A DNA stretch of 64,000 nt from Acanthococcus lagerstroemiae (lineage: Eukaryota > Arthropoda > Insecta > Hemiptera > Eriococcidae), in the NCBI GenBank assembly GCA_031841125.1, contig CM063109.1, forward strand, positions 27,251,321 to 27,315,320, read 5' to 3'. Each line of letters begins with the position of its first letter. Within the stretch, counting starts at the first letter, position 1. Below, piece after piece: positions 43,478 through 54,794 of this stretch. Both the position numbers and the translations under genes were made by a program. The notes under the pieces were generated by a model. It worked only from the letters and a program-made list of their open reading frames with translations. It did not search any database and had not been told where the DNA came from.

Positions 43478-43489
43478 TAATATACTACT

Positions 43490-43780
43490 CCATTAGGGTA
43501 TGATACACGTCTGTTATTATGACGTCATGTTACTGACCTGAGTATATTTGAGCGAAAACCGTGTTTGTATCAAACGTTACGCCCCCCACATTCTTCCAGT
43601 CATTTGCTCATTGATCTTGATCTTTGCTGCGCGACTGCAGTCTGCAGCGATGTTATTAGTATATTGATAGAAATTTCCAAGGAAATGTAATAATTACTGT
43701 ATGATACACTCCTGTTACTATGAAGTCATACTACTGAGTATACTTGAGCGAAAACTGTGTTTGCCCATTACCCAAGGTCC
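43490..43780 (+). repeat. Repeat family B, two partial units
   Basis: TATGACGTCATGTTACTGAC..GAGTATATTTGAGCGAAAAC and then ATGAAGTCATACTACTGAGT..TTGAGCGAAAACTGTG, with CGCGACTGCAGTCTGCAGC between. Confidence 0.8.
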
Positions 43781-44089
43781 CCGAATTTCTTACAATTGTT
43801 GGACACAATGCCCCCCTCCCAAAGCTTGGACAGTTTCCCCAATACATGAAGACTCTGCTTTGTGCATAGTCAGGTTGATAACGCCTAGAGATGTCACCAA
43901 TCAATGTAAATTTCCAAGAATTAGAAACAACTATTATTTTTCAAAAGTTAGATTTTAGTGAACTCGATCGGACTTTTTGCAAACTTCTGGCTATGCGAAC
44001 GAATTCTGTGCAAACTTGCTCATCTCTGATAACGACAATGTGTGCCCTCGCGTGAGTAAGAGTAAGGTGACACTTTTTATTTATTTTCT

Positions 44090-44215
44090 CTTCATTAGTC
44101 AATACAAAAAAAAAAATTGATACCTTGGAATTTTGATTTGAGTCAGCTGGGAATTCAATACTTTCTGCCCCCCCCCCTCCCAAAAAAATCTTCGCTACGT
44201 TTCTGCCTGTGAGAA
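44090..44215 (+). repeat. Repeat family D, copy 1
   Basis: AATACAAAAAAAAAAATTGA..TTTGAGTCAGCTGGGAATTC..ATCTTCGCTACGTTTCTGCC matches 44960-45068 in order and orientation. Confidence 0.75.
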
Positions 44216-44959
44216 TTAGTGTTTACGAATTTATACTACTGGGTCATGGTTTATCAGTTCTCGGCCGTGTGACATATTTCGACGTGTAAGAAAAAAATTC
44301 AGAAGTGCTGTATGTAAATATTAAATATTATCTACTATACAAAAATGAATGTTTGTCTGTCTGTTTGTTTGTTGGTTTGTTCGAGGTTGGCGGGTGAACT
44401 ATGAGAGTTGAGGGCAAAGGCGGATACAGGGGGGAGTCTAAATACCTACCGACGCAACTTCTTTATTATGTAGTATCAGTTCCAGCGATGGATTTCCCAA
44501 TAGGCATATAAGGCAAGTGCCTGAGTCGGCAGATTTCTAGGGGCGGTAGATTTTTCTACAAAACCAGCGGGAAAGAGGAACGAAATTAGGAAAAAGGGAA
44601 AAAGAAGAAGTGACAGAATGAAAAAAGGAAAATATTGTAGAAGTTGCAGAAAACACTGAGAAATGATTATCAATTTTTGACCTGTAGCTCATGAGGAGGA
44701 TATGGAGTGGAGGGGTGAGGGGACATTTCGGATGCACTCTGTCAGTCCTCACCTATGGAGTCCAAACGCGAGCCAGAACGTAGAAGCAAATAAAATTTAA
44801 CTCCCGCATGAGAACAGGGATGAAACGGAGGGGGGGGGGAAGGGATTGCAGCTCCCTCCAAGCCTCCGTCGGAGTTGTGAAATTTTAGTACTCGTAGATG
44901 GATTAAAAGTTGGGAAAATTCAACCAGTCGAAAGAGATTTCGAGGTTTTTCCCTCTTCT

Positions 44960-45068
44960 TAGGTAATACAAAAAAATTTGATTCTTGAGAATTCTGAGTT
45001 GAGTCAGTTGGGAATTTAGCAGTTTTCACCTCCCTAGGATAAACTCTTCGCTACCTTCCTGAGTGAAA
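44960..45068 (+). repeat. Repeat family D, copy 2 (inside the Helitron)
   Basis: AATACAAAAAAATTTGATTC..GAGTTGAGTCAGTTGGGAAT..AACTCTTCGCTACCTTCCTG. It is preceded at 44813-44930 by the segment also seen at 39509-39610. Confidence 0.72.
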
Positions 45069-45174
45069 AGGATGGAACAAAATATACTAGGATGAAGAAT
45101 AAAAGACAAAGTGAAAAATAAAAAATTAAAATAAGAAAAACGGGTATGAAAGAAGTAAGTTGGAGATCAAGAAA

Positions 45175-45385
45175 TTAAAATGGGATTACGCGGGATATAT
45201 CGCCCATCAAGAATGGACACGATAGAACAAAATTATCAGTGAGTGGGAATCTTACGACAAGAAAAGAAGGAGAGAAAGTCCAGGTACAAAATGGTGTGAT
45301 GATATAACAAAAACTTTTGGAATAACGTGGGGAAGAGTAGCCCAAGACTGAAAAATAGGAAAAGAGCGGAGGAGGCCTGTATCCA
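45175..45385 (+). pseudogene. LINE ORF2 C-terminus inside the Helitron
   Basis: Plus-strand text KWDYAGYIARQEWTRWNK, RRRESPGTKWCDDITKTFG and TWGRVAQD is the conserved end of RTE/R2-like LINE polyproteins (pattern W.GH.AR..D.RW and GRP..RW.DDI....G..W.R.AQDR). Truncated and without its RT. Confidence 0.78.
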
Positions 45386-45802
45386 AAGGGTTTGAGTAGT
45401 TCGGTGTACGAAGTGTATATCTTCTGTTATATAGTAAGTATATTTATCAAACTGTAGAACTACACAAATAAAAGGCTGATATTAATTACCATTCCAAAGA
45501 TATCAGTTTTTGGAATCCATATTCAGCATTTATATTCTATCCAATTGAATTTCTAAGAACCCTAAAATCTTTGAACAACAAAAACATGAAGCGACAAACT
45601 GCAGATGAATCTGGATTCTCCGAATGAACGCAATGCGACTTGAATAGAAGGTGTCCAGGGGGTCTATACCTTCCTTGCGACTTCTTCAAATAGTGTTTTT
45701 CTAATTTTAGCCCCCCCCCCAATCCAACTCACTTAAGCCAACTCATTTTAACCTACTCACGTTAGCCCGCAGTCTAGATGAGCCGCGAAGCGGGTCAGCT
45801 AG

Positions 45803-46800
45803 TAAAACATAAAAATTCCTGAACAATCATTTTTCTGATGTGGAAATATCTGTCAATTTATTTTTTTTCGTGGGTCGTGGTTTACAGTCCGTTTTCCAGG
45901 GTAGTGAGGGAAGCGCGTGTTGCCTGGGTACCAGATGTGTGAGAATGATACATCGAATCAAAGTCAAAAGATAGAGTTTTTTAGTGGCCAAGTTCTTGGT
46001 CGGCCGGATCTGTGGATCCAGCTATGTAACCTTCAAGACTTATAGACTTTCTCAACCTTTCTTTTGATAAAACGTGTTAATCTATTCTGCGGAGATTTTT
46101 CGAAAGAGCGAAGTAAGAGAAAGGTACTCTTGAGAGAGGGCGGTAAACGATATTCAGGTGTACTGAAGCAAGCCATAAGCGCATCCCGACACTGCTAAGG
46201 CACAAGCGTCGTGGCGTGTCGACAAAAAAAGTACTGTTTTTAGAAACGCCGTCTAATCGACGTTGCGGCTGTTTGGGTTGCATAACTCGACCATAGGTGG
46301 CGCGCCGAGTATTGAACGAATTGGAAGAAAAATAAAAAAGGAGGGGAAAAAAAGGAACGACACCTAGTCACAGTAGTCACCTCGTCGTCTCTGGTAACCG
46401 CTCACTTAGCTGGATGTGGGCCATTTTGCCAGCTGGCTGTTTTCGTCATTTGTCTTCGATCGAACGAACGTAATATGTTTTGGGAAAGCCGAAAAACGTT
46501 TCAGCGGTGACGATTATAGGTGTCGATGGTGTTTTCGGGCGACCTCTAAACTGTGTCCTCTTTCATTTTCGCGCGACATACACGTGATCGAGGCGACAGA
46601 AAATGGCTGCACGTTGCTCCAACGTAGTAACTGAGGTCGAAAGGGGCTTAGGTGTGGAGACTCTCCCGATCGGAAATCGCGGAAAAGCGTCGACGGGACT
46701 TCGGAAAAGGAGAGAAAAGTTCGCGCGGAAAAATGATTTCCTTCAGTACCAGAACCGTAGTACATCATTAATATTTAATCGAATTATGGGAGAGTAATTT
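45803..46800. other. Unassigned; CpG-rich 46.08-46.78 kb
   Basis: The CpG-rich part holds overlapping short frames on both strands (for example 46603-46797 plus, which starts AAAATGGCTGC). It could be a host promoter or first exon, but no donor-acceptor chain is evident. Confidence 0.35.
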
Positions 46801-47212
46801 TATCAAAACGGCTACGTCCAAAATTTTAAATTCTTAGTGATCAGTGTCATTGGACACGGCGAACTTGTCCCGACGTTTTTTTTTCAAATTGCTATTTAGC
46901 TATCAGGCATAGCAACCGAGATGTTTTGAGTTTAAAGATACCCACAGTTCTTAAGGATAATACATGTATATCTTCTAAGCAGGTTTTCGTGTTTTCTGAA
47001 CATCTAATTTTTTGGTGTACCGTTTTTTGGAAAATTATTTTCATTTCTTATTGTAGTGTTAGGATCATAGGTCATGTTTTGTGATAAAGCAAGATAATGG
47101 GACGTATCCGATAGTAGATGGGTTTTCGGGAAATGAGAAAATCTACCAATCCTGCAGAACCCTAGCATCACAAAGTTTGATTTTCACAGTATACAGGCAA
47201 TAAAAATTGGTC
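46801..47212. other. Unassigned
   Basis: Nothing recognised. Confidence 0.35.
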
Positions 47213-47445
47213 GCGTGCATGGATAATTGCTCATGATACTGTTTGAAGGGGCAAATCTTTTGGGAATGGGTTCTTTGTTTTTCAATTTTACCTTCATTAC
47301 AGGCTGGATGATTTCGATTAGAATAGTATTTGTGGACACAACAAACATGTGCACTTCTTCCTCATCTCCTTTTCATCTCTTTTCCCATCCCTGGCAAGAT
47401 ATGTATTCGCATTTACTGTTACCTCCCTCTCCAATAATTTATTAA
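47213..47445 (+). repeat. Repeat family C, copy 2
   Basis: Order and orientation as at 25411-25644. It continues through CTCTCCAATAATTT, the uninterrupted counterpart of the site where the pogo-like end sits in copy 1. Confidence 0.75.
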
Positions 47446-48958
47446 TGTTGAGAAATCATCGTATATTCTGGTCCCTGTGAGATTTCATCTCCCTCCCCCG
47501 TCACAATAACGAAATCCCCTCTACTTGTAGAAGAACTATAGATGAATTCATAAACAGTGCAATAGAGTGTTCTTCAGACGTATATAAATAATGAGTACAA
47601 ATTTAGACAAATTGGCACAACATCTGACTACAAAATGTAAATCCAAATCAGTTCAGAGCATGCAAAAATTTAAAAACACATTTGTCCTGAAAAAAAAAAA
47701 AAAATTATTGTGTCCAAAAATCTAATAAAGTTGGCTGAATGCTTCTTTTCAGCCCATCTGCTTCAAGTACCGCCTTAGCCTCTTGGAAATAAATCCATTA
47801 ATCGAGGGGAATCTGCATGATCTGAAAATTGAATGAGATTCTTGTACGGAAGTGATTTTTCTTTCTCGTATAATTCTATAATTTTTACTCTTTCATTCAA
47901 AGTTGACGTATTTTTTTTGGCCATTTGAGAAGACATTATGCACGCACGGAACAAGTCAAACTAACGTAACAATCGAGACTGAATATCACTTGATAAAGAG
48001 ACTCTTTATCGAAAATCAAGAGATAGATTTGGGTTTTTCCTTTTTAGGTATATTTTTCTTGTCCGTTTCCGCGTTAGACAGATTTCGTCTTGAGAAAAAA
48101 ATTTTAACACAGAAGTCCCATAAAAGCTGCAGGGAGAATCATTATTTTCCTTTTTAGACAGATTTCTTTTTTGTACAGGTTCCGTTTTGGACAAGTTTTA
48201 CTATAATTTCTTATAAATCTTCTATCTCTTTAGAACTTGGAAATATAGATGAAATTGGTATTCTCTATTCTCTCGAATACTATTGAAATTACATCAATAC
48301 GGAGCTTACATGACATCATCCGAACTTTGATAGCATAGCTAAAGACATGGTTAGGTTATAAACCGATTGATAGTCTCCCCCCCCCCCCCCCGCCATACTA
48401 ATTTTTTCCGTCAATATCTTAGTTCTCGGCTATCTGGCCTCTCAGGTCATCGCGTTTGTATGTGTATGTTCTATTTCTGCGTATACAAACCACCCAGGGC
48501 ATACTTTCCCAGTGTTGCCCAGTTAGTGGATTTATGTACAGTGTACGGCTGTACCAACTGTAAACATGTTTTGTTTGTCTTTCATCATAGTTTTCTGTCC
48601 AACAGTAGTGATGGAAGGGAAGGGGATTCAAGAGTACATTGTACCCTCACAAAATATGTTTTATTTGTATACCCCCTGCCATTACCCTAGCCATGAATTG
48701 AAAGAATAATTGAAAAATTATTCACCAGATTGATATGAAGGCGCCTCATGAGATTTCAGAGACAAAATGTTCGAGATTTTTGGAGATTTACTATATTTTT
48801 TGTTTCATTCCTCCTTTTTTGAAAGACAATGTACTTTTTTTTTGTTTGCTAATTCAAATTCATAAGTTTTGCGCTCTTGTAAAAAATCTTCCGACGTCAC
48901 GGCTGTTCATTTTTAGGACAAAAAGAGAAAGGTTACACTATTCGACTAAGTCATTTAT
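47446..48958. other. Unassigned; contains C-run at 48.38 kb
   Basis: Frames up to 107 codons (48367-48690 plus) with no recognisable motif. The words TTTTTAGACA.GTTT and GTCCGTTT near 48060-48200 resemble 15.95-16.0 kb. Confidence 0.3.
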
Positions 48959-49340
48959 TTATTTTGGAAAATAATTTAAAGTGCTGCCCTCACAGCACAA
49001 TGGCCAATTACGGGACGACACTATTACAAAATACGAGTACATATTACAACAGCAACCATAAGAATTAGAACTATAACCTATCACTTCGCTCGACATCTCA
49101 TTTATTCCGTTCTCATTCACTCACGCATTCCTCATTTACTTTAACAACCATAAAAACTACAACTATACTCTATCACATTTACTCAACATGCAATTTATTC
49201 CTTTCTCATTCACTCACGCATTCCTCAGCTGTTTTCTGTCGCTGTAAAGCCGGCAAGACCAACCTAGCCTCCCTCCACATAGCCATGATCATTGTGCGGA
49301 GGCCACCTCTCTGAGGACTCTTCTGACCATGTTCTCGAAA
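48959..49340 (-). mobile_element. LINE 3' end (minus strand)
   Basis: Minus-strand reading ENMVRRVLREVASAQ then stop (about 49335-49290) looks like an R1-type ORF2 end. The tail runs to CCCGTAATTGGCCATTGTGC at about 49015-48990, followed by an AAATAAATAAAT tail at about 48967-48950. The GTAATTGGCC word and A-rich tail parallel the end at 38.8 kb. Confidence 0.55.
49054..49237. repeat. Two tandem units of 92 bp in the LINE 3' UTR
   Basis: AACCATAA(G/A)AA(T/C)TA starts at 49054 and 49146; both units end CATTCACTCACGCATTCCTC. Confidence 0.85.
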
Positions 49341-49796
49341 TTATTAAAAATTGATCACTGTTGGTGGGCTCTTGAAACTTCACCACCACGAGAGGAGGAA
49401 AACAATCAGAGATGTATGAAAACGATCAAATTTGACCTAACATGGCTCTACTCAAATTTATTTGTTTAAGTTCGACTAAAAATGGCCGTAACTCAAAACT
49501 TAGAAGCAGCCTACAACTGACGAACAGTCAATACTGACCACAGTTCAAGGTGATTGAACACAAAGCTGAGAAAAGAAAACAACCTAATCGAACCAAAAAC
49601 TGGGGTATATTATCGCTTCTAAGGTGAATAAGGCACTGCCACGAGTTGCCAATTTTTGAAAATATAAGGGCGACTAGTTTGAGAAAATAAAGAACAAAGA
49701 AGAATAAAGGGGGAAAAAACGATGAGAAAGAAATTACTCTCTTACATTGAGTATGCTTCATGGTTGGTCTTTTTAAGCTCCTGTACTCATTGCTTT
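49338..49796. other. Unassigned
   Basis: A 109-codon minus frame at 49528-49857 has one hydrophobic stretch but no recognised domain. Confidence 0.3.
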
Positions 49797-49912
49797 CACT
49801 CAAATTTGAAAATTGGATAGAGCGTCCAGCGGAAGTAACTCCGAGTACAATTTCCACTCAAACTTGCAGATCGGATAGAGCGATAAGCGAGAATAACTCA
49901 GAGTATACTTCA
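49797..49912. repeat. Two tandem 58-bp units
   Basis: CACTCAAA(T/C)TTG..(A/T)(T/C)(T/C)GGATAGAGCG..(A/G)TAACTC(C/A)GAGTA begins at 49797 and 49855. Confidence 0.85.
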
Positions 49913-50587
49913 GTGGTGTAAATAGAAAAATTTTTTAATGGGAGGGAAAGTAAAAATCTTGTTAATAAAATAGGAGCGGATCGATAAAATTTCACCCAAA
50001 TTTAAGCTAACAAGGAAAACAGAAGAAAAGATAAAGGTCCTGAGTTTATTATGTGAGTTGACAAGATCAGGAGTCTTACGTTTCCCCTCAGCTGTGGAGG
50101 GAATATATCCCCGTTTCTCCCTCCTCCATTAAGTCGGAGACGGACTTCCAGTATCGATTATAGCGTACTCATTAAGGTACACTCTACCTTCTTATGCTCG
50201 GACAGCATTGTCGCTGATTATATGTTATCATTAAGAGGAATTCAAAATTGAGAGGTAAAATATTTCTGTATAATCTTACCAGTTTTTTTTTCCTTGATGA
50301 AGCTAGAAGACTCGAATCAGGATCAAATCATTTAAATGTACTATCATGACAATGACCTGGAAGATTTTTGCTTTAATAAAGTTGGTCATTTCGAAGTTCA
50401 TCTCCGATTTTTGACTGATAAAAGGAGATCAAAAATTTTAGAAACAGAAATACTCTCACCTTTGATGCGCATTGAAAATGAGCTGTAAGGTATTTATCCT
50501 AATGTTTATCTAGAGCCCTTCGGCTCTCTCTTTCGATTGCCTCGTGGTTACGTATCCTTTAGTACGGTTACACAAATGATGATCTCG
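49913..50587. other. Unassigned
   Basis: Nothing recognised. Confidence 0.35.
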
Positions 50588-50595
50588 GTTAGCCT

Positions 50596-50722
50596 CAGTG
50601 GCGTTGTTAGGAAAGTCGAGGAGGTCTGGACCGCCTTGCGACTTCTTCAGTTCTAATTTTATCACCCCTCTCCGTTTAGTGAAGACCAGATCCCCTTGAA
50701 CTTTGAGTTGGCTTCGCCCCTG
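50596..50722. mobile_element. hAT-type MITE, 127 bp
   Basis: Ends CAGTGGCG and (inverted) CAGGGGCG, flanked by GTTAGCCT (50588-50595) and GTTTGCCC (50723-50730), a diverged 8-bp duplication. Some inner text (CTTGCGACTTCTTCA..TCTAATTTTA) recurs near 45675 in the Helitron. Confidence 0.7.
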
Positions 50723-50730
50723 GTTTGCCC

Positions 50731-51324
50731 AGTTTGTCATTTCAAGACAATCATCTTTACCACTTCTTATCCTGAGGTGTCTATGTTATTGATTCTGTTT
50801 GTGTACATGTCATCGGAAACTGACACGAAATCAAAAAATTGAATGAGTAAAGAATGAATATATTGACAAAGGTACTATTTAAATAATGCAAATATTGTAC
50901 TGTGTAAAATGATATAGGCATGTGAAAGTAAATGTACATTTTGCGGCTGCATGTGCACTCTCGTGAAGTGCAGTCCGGGGATTCGGATGAGGACAGAAAT
51001 ATCGTTTTAAATTGAACTACTGTCGTAATTTTTCGTGCGAATGAAACACGAGCCGAGAGCCAGAGCCATCGACCGACCCTCGTTGTCGACATTCACGTAA
51101 AAGGAAAATAGTTAATAAGTAGGTTAATTAAAATATATATGCAGTTAGTTATCTGTATGTTTCGGCAGCGGCGATAAACGGGCACGTTTAAAGCTGTTTC
51201 TGGAGCTGGCAAATTGCATGATAAATGAGTGGCCTTGGACAATGATGAGTTCGCCTGTTATCGGTGCAAGTTATATCGTACTTTCCTATTTTTACATCAT
51301 TTCCTTTCGTGAGGTAACTACGCA
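50731..51324. other. Unassigned
   Basis: A 103-codon minus frame (50781-51092) has no recognisable domain. Confidence 0.3.
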
Positions 51325-52140
51325 CTCGATGCGCAATCAGTTACCCTCTAGTTACCCAGTACCCGCGGAAAACATACTCATTTGTTACCCTCGAATTACC
51401 CTCAGATTACCCTTGTTCCCCTTTAACCCTAGAACACCACACATGGGTACAAATGTACCCACACTAAAATACGCATGGGTGTAATCCCACGCATATCAGC
51501 AGTGCGATCCTGTTACTTACTGAATCTGTTCAGCTATACTGGACCCTCAAAATCGTATGTCGAATGTGTTGTCTACCCTTTTGTTGGAAGGCGAATTAAT
51601 TTTTGTTCCCATTTTTTTTGTGAAATTTTTTGCCCAAAACGTGATATGTTGTCTAAGTTTAGCAATAGGTTTTTTTGGTTGCTGGTTTCAAATTTTTGGT
51701 CCAAATTTTTGTAACTCATCCATTAAAGCAAACAACGTGGGTCAAATTTTAGATAATTTTCAAAATTTCTTAAGAATTGGTGTAATGTTTATGACTATGT
51801 ATATCATTTATAAAATAATTGAAAATTGCAAATTTTTTCTACAATCAACTATCTTTTCCTACTGAAAACTGCATTTTCCTTCATTATTGCTTAGTCTAAT
51901 CTGAAAATAAATATCAAATTCAAATTCAGCGTCGAAAAATACTTATATAACTCACTTACAAAAGCCGTAGTATTTATACAAGTCAAAAAAATTGCTATGG
52001 GTACAATTGTACCCATGTGTGGTGGCGACGGACTTTTTTTTATATATGGTATTCTAGGGTTAATTACCTGGATAACTAGCGGGATACTACGCAATTAGTT
52101 ACCGTTACCCGGGTAACTTGTGGGATTTTGCGCATCGGGT
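51325..52140 (-). mobile_element. GGTAAC-rich TIR element, split by a piggyBac MITE
   Basis: Ends CGATGCGCAAT and (inverted) CCCGATGCGCAAAAT. Without the insert it is about 180 bp and consists largely of repeated GTTACCC/GGGTAAC words. A complete copy in the opposite sense lies at 59250-59464. Confidence 0.78.
51427..52059. mobile_element. piggyBac MITE, 633 bp, TTAA-flanked
   Basis: CCCTAGAA at 51427 and TTCTAGGG at 52059 are flanked by TTAA at 51423-51426 and 52060-52063, the piggyBac rule. Inside each end a palindrome (CATGGGTACAAATGTACCCA at the left; TGGGTACAATTGTACCCATG at the right) is repeated. No transposase. Confidence 0.93.
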
Positions 52141-52744
52141 ATGTGCTTCAAATTCGCGGTTATTGCTCAGAAGAGGTTGTGAAGCACCAGATGAATGTCT
52201 GAGAGATTTTAGCCTGACTGGTGGCAATCTAGTAATCTTCGATACATCCCGTTACATTACTCTGACCCTTCGTAAAATGTACGGAGCAAAATATTACATA
52301 TGAAATTTTCGAGCCGAAACCGTTATAAATCAGCCGGACTGGTCTGGGTGATCGGATGAATGTGGAGTGTGGACATTCAAAATAGGGATGTAGAAAACAA
52401 ACCTATTTCGCGAGGCGATGAGATAGTGGATGGAAAAAAAGCGACTCATCAGTAAACTGATGACGAATATCTACACTGCATGCAGATACGTAGTGTGCAT
52501 GGATATATGTCTTATGGCTACAGAACATGTTCCACTCATTCAGTCAACATGGCAATGTTGACATCATCCAATATTAGTGATCCCGATTTTTGATCAATTT
52601 TCGATCAGTCGATTGAAATCGACTGAGATAATAGATTTTACTGGATGATTGATCCTTAAAAAATCGAAATTAATCGATTGTTAATGTTAGCTGATTATTG
52701 TCCATGTTGGAATGTGATTGAACTTGATAATATTTTGTTTTTGG
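52141..52744. other. Unassigned
   Basis: A small palindrome-rich stretch (CGATTGAAATCG) near 52610; otherwise nothing. Confidence 0.35.
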
Positions 52745-53472
52745 GGTGTGCCAATTCTTTTTTTGTTTCTGTTGTCCGTAGCACTGTCGGCTGTTACGCC
52801 ATTTTCAGTGGAGTCCCCTACCATTTCTTTTTGTCGGTCCTGTATTTGTAGTAATGTGTAGTACCGTATGGTAAACCTATTGGTGTGTGTTCCTATTGGT
52901 TGTCTCTGGTTGTGTAGTCTGTCCAGTCAGGAAGTGTTATGTTATTAAGTTGATGAACAGTTTCTCGCTTTGGAAGTTAGTTGTGTTCATTAGGTTGTTT
53001 TGTTTTTGCCTTTATTATCTCTAGTTGTTCTTTTAATTTTCGTTTCCTTGTGTTGTTATCTATGTGTAGGGTTTTGTACTTTTCTGTCAATTTGTGGTTG
53101 TTGTGTCCCTGATCGTTGCAGTGTTTTCTAAAACGTAATTTGTCATCCTTTAGCTTCTATAATTTTTCATGCTCTTTTATTCTGAATGTAATTTTCTACC
53201 TGTTTCTCCTATGTATGTCATGTCATAATGTTCGCAGTCCAGTCTGTATCCTCCGTTGCTACTGTTCATGTCCTTCGTTTCCAGTAGCGTAACTGGGTCA
53301 TTCTTCAAGAATGTTGATATTTCAGGTATGTTTTTTCATAGAGGAAAGAAAGGGATATATTTGTACTTTCTTTGATGGGAGTCGTTGAGAGGCGTTCTGT
53401 ATAACATATTGGTAAGATTGGGTCGACAGTGAGGGGATTCTGTATTTTTGCTTGTCAATCAAAATGATGAAT

Positions 53473-54052
53473 GCCATGCCGAAGGACACATGAAAAAGTC
53501 CATGCCAAAAGACAATAGCGAACAAAAAGTGTTCTGCCGTCGAGTAGTAGATTCCAAAACAAAAAATTATTCAGAGAGTTGATAAAGGGATACTAGCCCA
53601 TTAATAAGATGTAATTATTTTTGGATGATAAACGTCTATCGTTGCATAAAGATGGCCATGCCGAAGGGCACTTTTTTTAATTCTTAATTTTAGACAATCA
53701 TATAGACTATGTGAGTGCACGAATCTTGTCACAAAAAAACCGGGATTTGATATGCGGACCGTGTATTGCTCTGATAGGAATATACAAAATTTGACCATAA
53801 ATTGCGACGAAAAAAATATTGAAACTCCTGTTTTGTGATTGGTTGAAAAAGAGCCATGCCGATGGACAAAAAATCGAGGAACAATTTTCAAAGCTGGCGA
53901 TACTGACTCCCACCTGTGAGGATGTAATTTCAATGTTACCTTATGATTCCTTCATCCATTAAGTAGCACTATGTTATCAGTTTGTTCTAATATACAGCTT
54001 GAAAATTTAGAAGAAAAAAAAATCGTTCGAAGGACAGCCATGCCGACGGACA
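53473..54052 (+). repeat. Degenerate ~190-bp repeats marked by GCCATGCCGAAGGACA
   Basis: The 16-base word or a close variant lies at 53473, 53499, 53655, 53853 and 54037. Apart from the second one, spacing is 182-198 bp, while the DNA between is strongly diverged. Confidence 0.75.
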
Positions 54053-54794
54053 TTTGAGCATATATAGTCCAATTTTGACCCATCAAAAGTGGATCAAATT
54101 TTCCTCTGAAAGCTTGAAAAAGTAGAACTGAGACATATCTATCAACGAAGAAAAAAGAATGGTCGTATCGTTAATAGCTTGTGAGGTAACTGCTGGTGAC
54201 TGAAATATTAACATTTTCGAAGAATAACCCAACTTTTTTTTTTTTTTTTTTGTTTTGCTTTTTGCTTTTTGCATAGGCACGGAAGGGCCAACACAGAGTT
54301 GGGTCAAGTTGCTAAAGACCAAATCAATTTCTTGAATGTGGCTCGGAGGGAGGGGGCGGGAGGTGTTGAAAAATGACGTCGACATGTAAAATTTTAAATA
54401 AATGCATTCTTAAATGAATGTTGCTATTCAATAAAATGTAACTATGCGGGCGTCCGTGGCGTGCCTTGCGTTATGCAAATAGGATATAAGGATATAATAC
54501 CGTTTTTTTTGTTTTTTTTTTTATATAGAAAAAATTTAATATTTGTAAGTAATGAATGAAAAAACCCCATTTTTGGAAAAAATATTGAAAAATAAGCAGA
54601 ATCGGTGCAAAATATGCTCATTTGACTCAGAATTCTGTCATTCGTGAAGATCTTTTGAAACTTCATGTTGTAAATGATGTTACTTTTGAAGTAGAGAAAT
54701 CTAAACAACTCCTATGTGCATGTCACAGAAAAATTTTTAAAAAGAAACTTCCTTCTCAGACTGTACTGAGCTTCAGGCAGATCTGAATTCTATT

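Larger units (their letters stand above)
44331..45802 (+). mobile_element. Non-autonomous Helitron, 1,472 bp
   Basis: Starts TCTACTATACAAAAATGAAT with GTTTGTCTGTCTG, a familiar insect Helitron 5' end. It ends with the hairpin GCCGCGAAGCGGG followed by TCAGCTAG. The insertion lies between A (44330) and T (45803), as Helitrons do, and there is no inverted terminal repeat or target duplication. It carries repeat D copy 2 and a LINE 3' fragment; no Rep/helicase is seen. Confidence 0.88.

Noticed and set aside
48367..48690. 107-codon plus frame after a C-run
   Set aside because: No motif, start lies in a homopolymer region, and overlapping frames exist on the other strand.
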